Positions 18,962 through 27,788 of a DNA stretch of 64,000 nucleotides are shown here, in pieces. The translations under genes and the position numbers were made by a program. Under the pieces are notes generated by a model that was given only the letters and a program-made list of their open reading frames with translations, did not search any database and was not told the DNA's origin. Source of the DNA: Kibdelosporangium sp. MJ126-NF4 (lineage in GTDB: Bacteria; Actinomycetota; Actinomycetes; Mycobacteriales; Pseudonocardiaceae); the NCBI RefSeq assembly GCF_000826545.1, contig NZ_CDME01000003.1, positions 62,001-126,000 on the forward strand. The letters run 5' to 3'. The first letter of the stretch is position 1, and each line of letters opens with the position of its first letter.

Positions 18962-20443
18962 GTGACTGGACGCTACGACGACTCCGCTCAGCGGCCCGAA
19001 GCCGCGTGGCAGCAGACGCCTAGCGGGGACAATCCTCCGGCTTCTTCCGGGCCTCCGGCTTCTTCCGGGGCAGACGACGAGACAGCCGCCGACCAGCCCG
19101 AGCTGTACGTCGAGCCGTCGACGGACTCGGCGCCCTATCCAGCCGACCCCGGCGAGTCGGGACAGCACCCGGTGCCCGGCGGTTCCGGCCCCTATCAGGT
19201 GCCCGGCGGCTCGGGTCCGTACCCGGTTCCCCAGCAGGGCCAGTCGGGTCCGCACCAGGTCCCCGGCGGCTCGGGTCCACACCAGGTGCCGGGTGGTTCC
19301 GGCCCATATCAGGTTCCGGGCCAGGCCCCTGGCGGTTCCGGTCCCTATCAGGTGCCCGGTGGCTCAGGGCCATACCAGGTTCCCGGTGGTTCGGGGCCGT
19401 ACCAGGTCCCGCCGCAGCAGCCCGGCTACCAGTACCCGGGCCAGCCGCAGCCGTACCCGCCTCAGCCGTTCCAGCAGCAGCCCCCACAGCCCCAGCAGCA
19501 GGCCGCGAACCAGGCGAAACCGGTGCCGCACGACCTGTCCAGCTCACGGCTGATCAAGCAGGAGAAGAAGCGGCCGCAGTCCGGCTGGCGCAAGGCCGTG
19601 TACGTGGCAACCGGCCGCACGGTCAACCTTGGCGAGAGCACCGAGGACGCCCAGCGGCGCGAGCTGATCTCCCGTGTGAGCCAGCCGCTGCGGGGCTGCT
19701 ACAAGATCGCGATGCTGAGCCTGAAGGGCGGCGTCGGCAAGACCACCGTGACCACCACGCTGGGCTCGACGTTCTCGTCGCTGCGCGGTGACCGGGTGAT
19801 CGCGGTGGACGCGAACCCCGACCGCGGCACGCTCAGCCAGAAGATCCCGCTGGAGACGACGGCGACTGTTCGCCATCTTCTGCGCGACGCGGCCCGCGTG
19901 ACCAAGTACAGCGACGTGCGCGCGTACACCTCGCAGGGGCCGAGCAGGCTGGAAGTGCTGGCCAGTGAGCAGGATCCGGCGGTGTCGGAGGCGTTCAGCG
20001 AGGACGACTACCGGCGCACGGTCGCGCTGCTCGAGCACTTCTACAACATCGTGCTGACCGACTGCGGCACCGGCCTGATGCACTCGGCGATGAAAGGCGT
20101 GCTGGACATCGCCGACTCACTGGTCGTGGTGTCGTCCGGATCGGTGGACGGTGCGCGCAGCGCGTCGGCGACGCTGGACTGGCTGGACGCGCACGGCTAC
20201 GGCAACCTGGTTTCCCGGTCGGTCGCGGTGATCAACTCGGTCCGGCCGAAGTCCGGTTCGGTGGACCTGGACAAGCTGGCCGCGCACTTCGGGGCGCGGT
20301 GCCGCGCGGTGTGCCGGATCCCGTTCGATCCGCACCTGGAAGAAGGTGCGGAGATCGAACTGGATCGGCTGCAGCACGGCACGAAGATGGCGCTGCTGGA
20401 AGTGGCCGCCACCGTCGCCGACGACTTCGCCGGCAAGCAGTAG
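18962..20443 (+). CDS. MinD/ParA-like ATPase with proline-rich repeat region
   Basis: The protein has 493 aa from GTG 18962, preceded by CAGGAGGG. The N-terminal 190 residues are disordered and contain about eight copies of a 9-residue unit (GGSGPYQVP and variants) followed by Pro/Gln-rich sequence. The C-terminal half is a deviant-Walker ATPase: SLKGGVGKTTVT near residue 255, a switch segment IVLTDCGTGLM and SLVVVSSGSVDGARSA. The architecture resembles the MinD-like ATPases near ESX loci and Rv0530 next to ccsA in Mycobacterium. The role is unproven; membrane or cell-pole ATPase is likely. Confidence 0.85.
   Translation: MTGRYDDSAQRPEAAWQQTPSGDNPPASSGPPASSGADDETAADQPELYVEPSTDSAPYPADPGESGQHPVPGGSGPYQVPGGSGPYPVPQQGQSGPHQVPGGSGPHQVPGGSGPYQVPGQAPGGSGPYQVPGGSGPYQVPGGSGPYQVPPQQPGYQYPGQPQPYPPQPFQQQPPQPQQQAANQAKPVPHDLSSSRLIKQEKKRPQSGWRKAVYVATGRTVNLGESTEDAQRRELISRVSQPLRGCYKIAMLSLKGGVGKTTVTTTLGSTFSSLRGDRVIAVDANPDRGTLSQKIPLETTATVRHLLRDAARVTKYSDVRAYTSQGPSRLEVLASEQDPAVSEAFSEDDYRRTVALLEHFYNIVLTDCGTGLMHSAMKGVLDIADSLVVVSSGSVDGARSASATLDWLDAHGYGNLVSRSVAVINSVRPKSGSVDLDKLAAHFGARCRAVCRIPFDPHLEEGAEIELDRLQHGTKMALLEVAATVADDFAGKQ
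19171..19410 (+). repeat. 27-base coding repeat (9-residue GGSGPYQVP units)
   Basis: Seven to eight near-identical 27-base units, interrupted by two short Gln/Pro insertions (near 19231 and 19321). The units keep the protein motif with silent changes, so they are old enough to have diverged at third positions. Confidence 0.85.
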
Positions 20444-20457
20444 CGCCTGGCCCTCGG

Positions 20458-20655
20458 TCAGACCGGCGGATCTTCGCCGGTCTTCTTGTTGCGTTCGGCC
20501 AACCCCTTCAGGAACTCGGGGTCGTCATCAGGGGCGACCGCACCGCGCTCGCGGCGAGCCGTGACTCCGGCCGCCTGAGCGCCGAACGCTCGCCACAGCA
20601 GCACCGCGACGGTCAGCGCACCGACCGCGGCGAGCAAATACAGCAATGTCGCCAC
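20458..20655 (-). CDS. Small single-pass membrane protein
   Basis: The frame has 65 codons. It begins with a hydrophobic helix (LLYLLAAVGALTVAVLLW) and continues with a charged tail ending in DPEFLKGLAERNKKTGEDPPV. Two starts are possible: GTG at 20655, which touches the GAGGAG motif, or TTG at 20646, which lies at a normal distance from it and gives 62 aa. The second is more likely. It runs convergent to the MinD-like gene, 14 bases away. The function is unknown; such short proteins are conserved beside bldC in related genera. Confidence 0.65.
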   Translation of the reverse strand: MATLLYLLAAVGALTVAVLLWRAFGAQAAGVTARRERGAVAPDDDPEFLKGLAERNKKTGEDPPV

Positions 20656-20745
20656 CTCCTCGAGTTCAATACCCGAGGTTAGCCCGTTTGTACGTCTTGT
20701 GCCGTCACCCCATGCAGGCGATGGCCGAATGTGACAGACAAACGT

Positions 20746-20768
20746 GACTGACGGTGGTGGTGTCAGTC
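20746..20768 (-). terminator. Hairpin downstream of bldC
   Basis: GACTGAC (20746-20752) pairs with GTCAGTC (20762-20768), starting 4 bases beyond the bldC stop on the minus strand. Loop of 9 bases, no U tract. Confidence 0.45.
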
Positions 20769-20772
20769 GGTA

Positions 20773-20985
20773 TCAGTCGTTGTGGCTGGCTTCGGTCGTG
20801 AGCTCCGCCAGCAGGGTCTTGACCTCGGACTCGCGGAACCGGCGGTGCCCACCCGGCGTGCGGATCGAACCGATCCGTCCGGCGGTGGCCCAACGGGTCA
20901 CGGTCTTGGGGTCCACCCTGAACAGAGCGGCGACCTCACCAGGGGTGAGCAGTCGCTCGCCGACGTGGCCGATGGTGGCAGTCAT
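20773..20985 (-). CDS. bldC: BldC-like MerR-family developmental regulator
   Basis: The protein has 70 aa, the length of Streptomyces BldC. It is a single winged helix: LLTPGEVAALFRVDPKTVTRWA, then GRIGSIRTPGGHRRFRESEV. BldC proteins bind direct repeats in AT-rich DNA and time the switch to sporulation. ATG 20985 is preceded by AGGAGG at 6 bases. The upstream region on this strand contains an unusually A/T-rich repeat (21061-21085 or so) that could be its own site. Confidence 0.93.
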   Translation of the reverse strand: MTATIGHVGERLLTPGEVAALFRVDPKTVTRWATAGRIGSIRTPGGHRRFRESEVKTLLAELTTEASHND

Positions 20986-21324
20986 CTGGCGCCTCCTAAA
21001 CACAAATTCCCGGCGTACCGGTCGCATCGTGTCATCTCGCCCGTCGGGTACTCGAACGGCTAAGTAAAGGTAAAGAGGTAGTAAGGGGCAAAACGCCCAC
21101 TCTGGACATGACCCACGCTGACCAGGCGAAAGAGTCGTCATCGGCGATCCACCCGCGTCGCCGGTGAGTAAAGCCGGTGCCTCCGTGGCCGGAAACTCGA
21201 CAAAAAAATCACGTCGATGGCGGTGAGCCTGGTCACTTGGCCCCGGAAAGCTTTACCTTCCCCCGACCATACGCCGGATGCCGCTGCCGGTGGCGGCCCG
21301 AGGCGGTAGTCGTAGGCTCATCGC
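20986..21324. other. bldC-Lrp divergent intergenic region
   Basis: 339 bases without a gene. Bases 21061-21085 carry a purine-rich run with repeated GTAAAG/GTAAGG units, the most AT-rich spot for several kilobases, which would lie upstream of bldC. The right end holds the -10 box TAGGCT (21313-21318) of the Lrp gene. Nothing else was recognised. Confidence 0.5.
21313..21318 (+). promoter_or_regulatory. -10 box of a likely leaderless transcript (TAGGCT)
   Basis: TAGGCT ends 6 bases before GTG 21325; no ribosome site is present. Confidence 0.55.
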
Positions 21325-21789
21325 GTGGACGACTTGGACCGGCGCATCATCAACGAACTCAGGCTCCACGGTCGCGCCACATACGCCGAACTCGGCCGCC
21401 AGGTCGGGTTGTCCGCGTCGGCCGTGCACGAGCGCGTCGGCAAACTCGAAGCCAGCGGCGTCATCACCGGCTACCACGCGACTGTCGACCCGAGCGCGAT
21501 CGGCCTCGGCGTGACCGCGCTCGTCGCCATCCAGCCGTCGGCCAACACCGAGGACGACGACGTCGCGATCAAGCTGGCCAAGCTTGCCGAGGTCGAGTCG
21601 TGCTGGGCGGTCGCGGGTGACGAGGCGTTCGTGGTGAAGGTGCGTGTGCCGACAGTGGACGAGCTCGAACGCTCCCTCGGGCGGCTGCGCCGGATCGAAG
21701 GCGTCGCCAGGACACGGACCACGGTGGTGCTCTCCACCCGGTTCGAGGGGCGTCCGAACACCAGTCCGAACACTGCGGCCGCCGAGTAG
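21325..21789 (+). CDS. Lrp/AsnC-family transcriptional regulator
   Basis: The protein has 154 aa. The N-terminal helix-turn-helix reads LDRRIINELRLHGRATYAELGRQVGLSASAVHERVGKLE (in part). The C-terminal RAM/AsnC ligand domain has GLGVTALVAIQP, VESCWAVAGDEAFVVKVRVP and RTTVVLSTRFEGR. Such proteins sense amino acids and form octamers. Its targets are not predictable. The stop TAG overlaps the -10 box of the next gene. Confidence 0.92.
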   Translation: MDDLDRRIINELRLHGRATYAELGRQVGLSASAVHERVGKLEASGVITGYHATVDPSAIGLGVTALVAIQPSANTEDDDVAIKLAKLAEVESCWAVAGDEAFVVKVRVPTVDELERSLGRLRRIEGVARTRTTVVLSTRFEGRPNTSPNTAAAE

Positions 21790-21792
21790 GCT
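21787..21792 (+). promoter_or_regulatory. -10 box of a likely leaderless transcript (TAGGCT)
   Basis: TAGGCT begins with the stop codon of the Lrp gene and ends 8 bases before GTG 21801. Confidence 0.5.
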
Positions 21793-21800
21793 CCGTGATT

Positions 21801-22070
21801 GTGGAAGCCCATTTCGGCAGGGACCTGGCGTTGTACACGGCGGCACGGGTCGCGCTCATCGCCGTGGTGACGGCCGTACTCGTGTTGGTCAAGATCCCGC
21901 TGCTGGTCGGCCTGGCCGTCGCCGTCATCGTGGCGTTCCCGCTCAGCATGCTGCTGTTCCGCAGCCTGAACCAGCGGGTCACCGCCGGGATGGCCGAGCG
22001 TGGCGAGTCCCGCCGGTCCGAGCGTGAACGCCTGCGCGCCGAACTGCGCGGCGACGAAGAAGACGCATAG
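21801..22070 (+). CDS. DUF4229 membrane protein
   Basis: The protein has 89 aa from GTG 21801; the in-frame GTG at 21795 is too close to the -10. Two closely spaced helices (TAARVALIAVVTAVLVLVKI and LLVGLAVAVIVAFPLSMLLF) are followed by an Arg/Glu-rich amphipathic tail. This is the layout of actinobacterial DUF4229 proteins, often found between ccsA and the men genes. The function is not known. Confidence 0.8.
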   Translation: MEAHFGRDLALYTAARVALIAVVTAVLVLVKIPLLVGLAVAVIVAFPLSMLLFRSLNQRVTAGMAERGESRRSERERLRAELRGDEEDA

Positions 22071-22109
22071 CCTTTTCGATTTCGGGCAGGTGCCGTTCGT
22101 GGAGTGGAC

Positions 22110-22451
22110 ATGAAATACATGCTGCTGTTGCACGAACAGGACACCGACTGGACCTCGGTCCCCCAGGACGAGCTCGACAAGGCGCTCAGCGCGCACGGCG
22201 AGTTCGTCCAGTACCTCACCAAACGCGGCCGTCCCTTCTCCGGTGAGGCCCTGCGGCCCTCCTACACGGCCACCACACTGCGCCCGAAGGGCGACGGCGT
22301 CCTGGTCACCGACGGGCCGTACGTGGAGCTCAAGGAGCACATTGGCGGGTTCTACGTGATCGAGGCCGACACTCTCGACGAGGCGATCGAGGTCGCCAAG
22401 CGGGCGCCGATGGGCTCGGGCACCGAGATCAGGCCAATCTGGGACGCATGA
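22110..22451 (+). CDS. DGPF/YCII-family protein
   Basis: The protein has 113 aa from ATG 22110 (GTG 22104 is an alternative). It is a ferredoxin-like YCII fold with MKYMLLLHEQD at the start and the diagnostic VTDGPYVELKEHIGGFYVIEADTLDEA (in part). These proteins are regularly encoded just before ECF42 sigma factors, as here, with a four-base ATGA overlap. They are thought to take part in signalling to, or the output of, that sigma factor. Confidence 0.9.
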   Translation: MKYMLLLHEQDTDWTSVPQDELDKALSAHGEFVQYLTKRGRPFSGEALRPSYTATTLRPKGDGVLVTDGPYVELKEHIGGFYVIEADTLDEAIEVAKRAPMGSGTEIRPIWDA

Positions 22452-23605
22452 CCCTCCCGGAACTGGAGCAGGCGCATCGTCGCGGGTGGGCAGCTGTGCT
22501 CGCCGCGACGATGCGCCTGACCCGCGATTTCGACGCGGCGGAGGACGCCGTCCAGGAAGCGTTCGAGACGGCACTGGTGGCGTGGCCGCGTGACGGTGTG
22601 CCGCCCAACCCGGTGGGCTGGCTCACCACAACCGCGAAGCGCAAGGCGCTCGACCGGATGCGCCGCGCGGACGCGTTGGCCCGCAAACTGCCGTTGCTGC
22701 TCGTTCCGGACGACGACCCACCGGTGATCCAGGACCATCGGCTGCGCCTGGTCTTCATGTGCTGTCACCCCGCGCTGTCCATGAACGCCCGCGTGGCGTT
22801 GACCTTGCGGCTGGTGTGCGGGCTGCCGACGAGCGAGATCGCGCGGCTGTTCCTCGTGTCGCAGGCGACCATGGCCGCCCGGCTGACGACCGCGAAGAAG
22901 AAGATCAGGTCGGCGGGAATCCCGTTCCAGGTGCCCGACGACCTCGCGTCCCGGCTGCCCGCCGTGCTCGCCGTCGTGTACCTGGTCTACACAGCCGGGT
23001 CCGTGGATCGCGCGGTGGAACTCGCCGAGCTGCTCGCGTCCCTGCTGCCGGAACCCGAAGTCCTCGGCCTGCTCGCGTTGCTGCGGCTCACCGAGGCCCG
23101 CGCGGCGGCCCGGTCGCGGGACGGTGAACCGGTTCCGCTGGCGGCGCAGGATCGTTCGCTGTGGGACCGGTCCGCCATCGCAGCGGCCCTTCCGTTGGTG
23201 GCCAAGGCCGTGCGCGGCGGCGGCCCGTACGCGCTGCAGGCGGCGATCGCCGCGCTGCACGCCGAGGCACCGGCGTACGCGGACACGGACTGGCCGCAAA
23301 TCCTTGCCCTGTACGACGAACTGGTGGCGGTCCACCCGTCGCCGACGGCTGCTCTTGGCCGGGCGGTAGCGGTGGCTGAGGTGCACGGCGCGGCAGCGGG
23401 CTTGGCCGAGGCCGACCGGCTCGCCGCAGACCTGGGGCACTACTACCTGCTGCCCGCGGCCCGCGCGGAGTTCCTGCGAGCGTTGGGACGTGTGGCCGAG
23501 GCCGCCGAAGCCGACCTGCTGGCCGCCGAACTCGCCCCGAGTAGCGCGGAAGCCGAGTTCTTCCGGCGCAGGGCCGATGCTGTCGATTCGCCAATACCGC
23601 CGTGA
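22448..23605 (+). CDS. ECF42-type RNA polymerase sigma factor with C-terminal extension
   Basis: The protein has 385 aa. The sigma-2 region (RDFDAAEDAVQEAFETAL) and sigma-4 region (ALTLRLVCGLPTSEIARLF, then SQATMAARLTTAKKKI) are followed by a roughly 200-residue helical C-terminal domain with TPR-like repeats (DUF6596). This is the ECF42 layout. No anti-sigma gene is present; the extension and the DGPF partner are thought to replace it. Confidence 0.92.
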   Translation: MTLPELEQAHRRGWAAVLAATMRLTRDFDAAEDAVQEAFETALVAWPRDGVPPNPVGWLTTTAKRKALDRMRRADALARKLPLLLVPDDDPPVIQDHRLRLVFMCCHPALSMNARVALTLRLVCGLPTSEIARLFLVSQATMAARLTTAKKKIRSAGIPFQVPDDLASRLPAVLAVVYLVYTAGSVDRAVELAELLASLLPEPEVLGLLALLRLTEARAAARSRDGEPVPLAAQDRSLWDRSAIAAALPLVAKAVRGGGPYALQAAIAALHAEAPAYADTDWPQILALYDELVAVHPSPTAALGRAVAVAEVHGAAAGLAEADRLAADLGHYYLLPAARAEFLRALGRVAEAAEADLLAAELAPSSAEAEFFRRRADAVDSPIPP

Positions 23606-23614
23606 TCCCTCAGT

Positions 23615-24655
23615 GTGGAATGGGTGTTCTGGCAAATAGTCCTATCTGTTGCTGTCGCGACCGTGGCCGCGCTGGTGGCGGGCTGGTTGACAGGAGTACT
23701 GGTCCGCTTCGTGGCGCGCCGCCGTTATCGGCGGACGCTCACTCTGCTGCACGAGAACTGCCACAAGCCGTTCGTCGCCGTGCTCGTGGTCGCGGCGGAC
23801 TACATCGTGCTGTTCGAGTTCACCAACCGCGTCGTCGCAGGGCTCCGGCACGCACTGCTGCTGGCGTTGATCGTGGTCTCGGCCTGGCTGGTGATCAAAG
23901 TCCTCTTCGTGATGGAGGACTTCGTGCTGCGACGGCTGAATATGGACGTTCCCGACAACCGGCGGATCAGACGGCTGCGCACCCAGGTGGCGCTGATGCG
24001 CAGGCTCACCGGCGCGGTGATCACGGTCATCGCGATCGCCTCGATGTTCATGACCTTCTCCGAACTGCGCACACTCGGCGCGTCCCTGCTCGCCTCGGCC
24101 GGAATCGTCGGTGTGATCGCCGGTCTGGCCGCGCAGACCACGTTGACGAACGTCTTCGCGGGCATGCAGCTCGCGCTGACGGACTCGCTGCGGTTCGACG
24201 ATGTCGTTGTCGTCGAAGGAGAATGGGGCCGCATCGAGGAGATGACGCTCACGTTTGTCGTCGTGCAGCTGTGGGACGAACGCAGGCTGATCCTGCCGAC
24301 GACGTACTTCACCAAAACCCCGTTCCAGAACTGGACACGGCACGAGACCCGGGTGATCGGCGCGGTCCAGCTGCACCTGGACTACCGGGCGCCGGTGGAG
24401 ATCCTGCGCGCGGAGGCACAGCGGGTGGTCGAGGCCTCCGAGCTGTGGGACCGGCGCGAATGGGTCCTGCAGGTCGTCGACTCGACGCCGTGGACGATGG
24501 TCGTGCGTGTGCTGGCCTCGGCCGCCGACGCCGCCAGCGCGTGGGACCTGCGGTGTGAGGTCAGGGAGAAGCTGATCACGTTCATGCGCGACAACCATCC
24601 GGAGCACCTGCCGGGCGGCACGGACGACACCTATCGCGGTGGTCGCGCAGCGTGA
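23615..24655 (+). CDS. MscS-family mechanosensitive channel-like protein
   Basis: The protein has 346 aa from GTG 23615. About four transmembrane helices occupy the first 190 residues. The pore-lining helix region reads ASLLASAGIVGVIAGLAAQTTLTNVFAG (given in part), rich in Gly/Ala as in MscS TM3. The beta domain follows with WGRIEEMTLTFVVVQLWDERRLILP. A mixed alpha/beta tail completes the fold. It would release solutes on osmotic downshift. Confidence 0.88.
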   Translation: MEWVFWQIVLSVAVATVAALVAGWLTGVLVRFVARRRYRRTLTLLHENCHKPFVAVLVVAADYIVLFEFTNRVVAGLRHALLLALIVVSAWLVIKVLFVMEDFVLRRLNMDVPDNRRIRRLRTQVALMRRLTGAVITVIAIASMFMTFSELRTLGASLLASAGIVGVIAGLAAQTTLTNVFAGMQLALTDSLRFDDVVVVEGEWGRIEEMTLTFVVVQLWDERRLILPTTYFTKTPFQNWTRHETRVIGAVQLHLDYRAPVEILRAEAQRVVEASELWDRREWVLQVVDSTPWTMVVRVLASAADAASAWDLRCEVREKLITFMRDNHPEHLPGGTDDTYRGGRAA

Positions 24656-24663
24656 CCAGCGCA

Positions 24664-24669
24664 TAGTGT
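24664..24669 (+). promoter_or_regulatory. -10 box of a likely leaderless transcript (TAGTGT)
   Basis: TAGTGT ends 6 bases before GTG 24676; no ribosome site is present. Confidence 0.55.
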
Positions 24670-24675
24670 GCCACT

Positions 24676-25767
24676 GTGACCACAATCGATCGATGTAGTG
24701 AGACCACCAGGGACTGGGTCTGCGAAGCGGTCCGGATCATCGAGGCGGACGCCAACCGCAGCGCGGACACCCACCTGCTGCCGTTCCCGCTGCCCGCGGA
24801 CTGGGGCGTGCGGCTCTACCTCAAGGACGAGTCGACGCACCCCACCGGCTCGCTCAAGCACCGGCTGGCGCGGTCGCTGTTCCTGTACGCGCTGTGCAAC
24901 GGCTGGATCACCCAGGGCACGCCGGTGATCGAGGCGTCCTCGGGTTCGACGGCGGTGTCCGAGGCGTACTTCGCGCGGCTGCTTGACCTGCCGTTCATCG
25001 CGGTGATGCCCGCGTCGACCAGCACCGAGAAGGTCACGCTGATCGAGCGCCAGGGCGGGCGGTGTCACTTCGTCAACGAGCCCAGCGCCATGTACACCGA
25101 GTCACGACGACTGGCGGCCGAGCTGAACGGCCACTTCATGGACCAGTTCACGCACGCCGAGCGCGCGACGGACTGGCGTGGCAACAACAACATCGCCGAG
25201 TCGATGTTCCAGCAGATGAACCTGGAGCCGCATCCCGAACCGGCATGGGTGGTCGTCGGCGCGGGCACCGGCGGTACGAGCGCGACGATCGGCCGTTACC
25301 TGCGCTACCAGTCGATGCGCACGCACCTCGCGGTCGTCGACCCGGAGCGCTCGGTGTTCTTCGACGCCTGGCGCGACACGCTGCCGGAGCTGACCGGCTG
25401 CCGTGGGTCACGCATCGAGGGCATCGGCAGGCCCCGGGTCGAGCCGTCGTTCGTCGGCCAGGTGATCGACCGGATGATCAAGGTGCCGGACGCCGCGTCG
25501 ATCGCCGCGATCCGTTACGTCGAACCGATTCTGGGCCGCCGCGTCGGTGGCTCGACGGGCACGAACCTGTGGGGCGCGTTCGAGGTGATCGCCGAGATGA
25601 TCGCCGCGGGCAAGCAGGGCAGCGTGGTCACACTGCTGTGCGACGGCGGCGAACGGTACGCGTGCACGTACTACGACGACGCGTGGGTCGCCAAGAACGA
25701 ACTCGACCTCGAGCCGTACCACCGGACACTCGCCGACTTCTTCGACACCGGCCGCTGGCCGCTATGA
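24676..25767 (+). CDS. PLP-dependent cysteine synthase-like enzyme (Cds1-type L-cysteine desulfhydrase)
   Basis: The protein has 363 aa. Type II PLP fold: Lys61 in [11 protein letters not shown] binds PLP, the substrate loop is [16 protein letters not shown], and the phosphate loop [16 protein letters not shown]. The sequence style, including the C-terminal [13 protein letters not shown], fits the family of M. tuberculosis Rv3684 (Cds1), which releases H2S from cysteine and affects redox balance. That activity is inferred, not shown. Its stop overlaps the menA stop by six bases on the opposite strand. Confidence 0.8.
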   Translation: MTTIDRCSETTRDWVCEAVRIIEADANRSADTHLLPFPLPADWGVRLYLKDESTHPTGSLKHRLARSLFLYALCNGWITQGTPVIEASSGSTAVSEAYFARLLDLPFIAVMPASTSTEKVTLIERQGGRCHFVNEPSAMYTESRRLAAELNGHFMDQFTHAERATDWRGNNNIAESMFQQMNLEPHPEPAWVVVGAGTGGTSATIGRYLRYQSMRTHLAVVDPERSVFFDAWRDTLPELTGCRGSRIEGIGRPRVEPSFVGQVIDRMIKVPDAASIAAIRYVEPILGRRVGGSTGTNLWGAFEVIAEMIAAGKQGSVVTLLCDGGERYACTYYDDAWVAKNELDLEPYHRTLADFFDTGRWPL

Positions 25768-26637
25768 AACGACCATGGCCACCGTTGTCGCCACCGCCCA
25801 GACGAGCATGGCGAGCGCGGTGTCCTTGAGGACCGGGATCAGCGACGGCCCGGTCGCTCCTGTGTAGACAGTGCGGACGCTCGGCGAGATCTGCAGACCG
25901 GCCAGCAGGCCGAGCAGGTACCAGGGGCCGTGGGCGAACGTGAACACGAACGTGATCACGAAGGGCACCAGCGCCAGCACGCTGTAGAACGCCCGCGCGC
26001 CCTGGTCGCCGAGCCGCACCGCCATCGTGCGCTTGCCGGACTCGCTGTCCGACGGCCGGTCACGCAGGTTGTTCGCGGCCAGCACCGCCGCGGAGAAGCT
26101 GCCGAGCGCGATCGACGCGATCACCGCGAGCCACGTGATCCGTCCGGACTGGACGTACAGCGTGCCGAGCACCGGAATCGGGCCGAAGAACAGGAACACC
26201 GCCAACTCGCCGAAACCCAGGTAGCCGTACGGGTTCGTGCCGCCGGTGTAGTACCAGGCGCCGAGCACACAGACGGCACCGACGGCCAGCAGCCACCACT
26301 GGCCACCGGCGGCGACCAGCGCGAGCCCGGCGACGCACCCGATCCCGAAGCACGCGAACGCGGCCGTGCGCACCTTGCCCGGTGGCACGAGACCGGAGCC
26401 GACCAGCCGCAACGGGCCGACGCGTTCGGCGTCTGTGCCGCGGATGCCGTCGGAGTAGTCGTTGGCGTAGTTCACGCCGACCTGGAACGCCAGCGCGACG
26501 ACCAGCGCGAGCAACGCCTTCCACCACACGAAACCGCCGATCTCGACCGTCGCGCCGGAGCCGACCAGCACCGGGGAGATCGAGTTGGGCAACGTGCGGA
26601 CTCGTGCGCCCGCCATCCACTGCGCGACTGTCGCCAT
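25762..26637 (-). CDS. menA: 1,4-dihydroxy-2-naphthoate polyprenyltransferase
   Basis: This UbiA-family membrane enzyme attaches the polyprenyl chain to DHNA to form demethylmenaquinone. It has 291 aa from ATG 26637, with about eight helices. The first Asp-rich prenyl-diphosphate motif is [14 protein letters not shown] and the second region is [23 protein letters not shown] (given in part). [18 protein letters not shown] near the N-terminus is typical of MenA. Confidence 0.95.
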   Translation of the reverse strand: MATVAQWMAGARVRTLPNSISPVLVGSGATVEIGGFVWWKALLALVVALAFQVGVNYANDYSDGIRGTDAERVGPLRLVGSGLVPPGKVRTAAFACFGIGCVAGLALVAAGGQWWLLAVGAVCVLGAWYYTGGTNPYGYLGFGELAVFLFFGPIPVLGTLYVQSGRITWLAVIASIALGSFSAAVLAANNLRDRPSDSESGKRTMAVRLGDQGARAFYSVLALVPFVITFVFTFAHGPWYLLGLLAGLQISPSVRTVYTGATGPSLIPVLKDTALAMLVWAVATTVAMVVS

Positions 26638-26654
26638 GCTGACAGTGTGACAAC

Positions 26655-27767
26655 TCAGCAGCTCGCGGCGCCCGCGACCCCTGAGACATACGCCTTGGCC
26701 ACGAACTTGCCCGGCGCGATCCGCAGCCACCGGTCGGTGCTGCCCTGACTTCCGGTGACCTGTTCGCCGCCGGTCTCGCACTCGACCCGGACCTGCGCCA
26801 GGTGCCCGGCGATGCCGACGACCGGTGCGCTGGACGTGGTGCCACCACGCACGTTGAGCGTGTCGCCGGGCGTGCGGACGTACCCGTGCGCGCCCGGCAC
26901 GGTCCACAGGTAGGTCACGGTCACCCACGCGTTGCCGGTGAGTTTCAGGCCGTCCCAGAACGTGCCGTCGCCGAGGTCGATGCCCGCCGGGTTGCGCACG
27001 TCCCGGCCGAACTGGTCACGCCCGGCGTTGTAGTCGTTCTGGAACGCCGCCTGCGCCTGGGGCGTGCCCTGTGGCAGGTCCTGCCATTCCTGACGCGGGT
27101 GGTTCCAGTAGTCGTCACGGGTGTTCCACGGGCCCACATCCCACACCGGTGCCCACGCGCACCGCCCGTTGGCCGCGCAGACCCGCACGGTGTACGTGCC
27201 GCTGTTCTTCGGCGACAGGCCGCGCCGCGACGGCAGGGCGGCGAAGTGGTCGCGTTGCGCGATGATGTGCCCGTTCGCGGTCTTCCCGCCGACCAGGCCC
27301 TCCCGGGTGGCGTACACGCGATACGTCAACGCCCTCGTGCTCGCCTTCGGCGTGGCGGGATCGTGGCGCAGTCTCAGGCGCGCACTGCGGACTTCGCTGC
27401 GTGCGGCGACCACCAGACGGACTTGCACGGTCCTGGACGGCACGTCGAGCTGCCCGGTGTCGGTCCACTCTGTCCACTCGCCGTCCGGCAACTGGGCGCG
27501 GACATCCACCTGCGCGCCGGGCGCGTCGGCGGTGAAGGTGTTCACCGGCGCGGGCAACTCGGTGGGCGGGTAGATCGCCATCCCCTCCTCGTCGGCGGTG
27601 ATGCCGTCCGTGGTGGCGCGGATGTTGGTGCTCTGCGTGCTGTACGCGGTCACCGGGATGACGAGCTCGTCGCCCGCCCGTGCCTGTGACTGTGCCTGTG
27701 CCTGTGCGGGCGTTGCCAGCCCGACGAGTCCGAGGGCAACTGTGGCAAACGCGCCCCACCGTCTCAC
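26655..27767 (-). CDS. Secreted protein of unknown function with SH3-like C-terminus
   Basis: The protein has 370 aa from GTG 27767, chosen because it gives a clean signal peptide (basic VRRW, then a hydrophobic core, then LATPAQAQA). The mature N-terminal half looks like beta domains (YSTQSTNIRATTDGI, WTEWTDTGQLDVPSRTVQVRL). A central segment is rich in Trp and Asn, and the C-terminal 75 residues (PGDTLNVRGGTTSSAPVVG to the final Cys) resemble a bacterial SH3 domain. I do not recognise the family. The first start codon is only 21 bases from the divergent gene at 27789. Confidence 0.75.
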   Translation of the reverse strand: MRRWGAFATVALGLVGLATPAQAQAQSQARAGDELVIPVTAYSTQSTNIRATTDGITADEEGMAIYPPTELPAPVNTFTADAPGAQVDVRAQLPDGEWTEWTDTGQLDVPSRTVQVRLVVAARSEVRSARLRLRHDPATPKASTRALTYRVYATREGLVGGKTANGHIIAQRDHFAALPSRRGLSPKNSGTYTVRVCAANGRCAWAPVWDVGPWNTRDDYWNHPRQEWQDLPQGTPQAQAAFQNDYNAGRDQFGRDVRNPAGIDLGDGTFWDGLKLTGNAWVTVTYLWTVPGAHGYVRTPGDTLNVRGGTTSSAPVVGIAGHLAQVRVECETGGEQVTGSQGSTDRWLRIAPGKFVAKAYVSGVAGAASC

Positions 27768-27788
27768 CGCGAACGCCAGGATGAGCGC

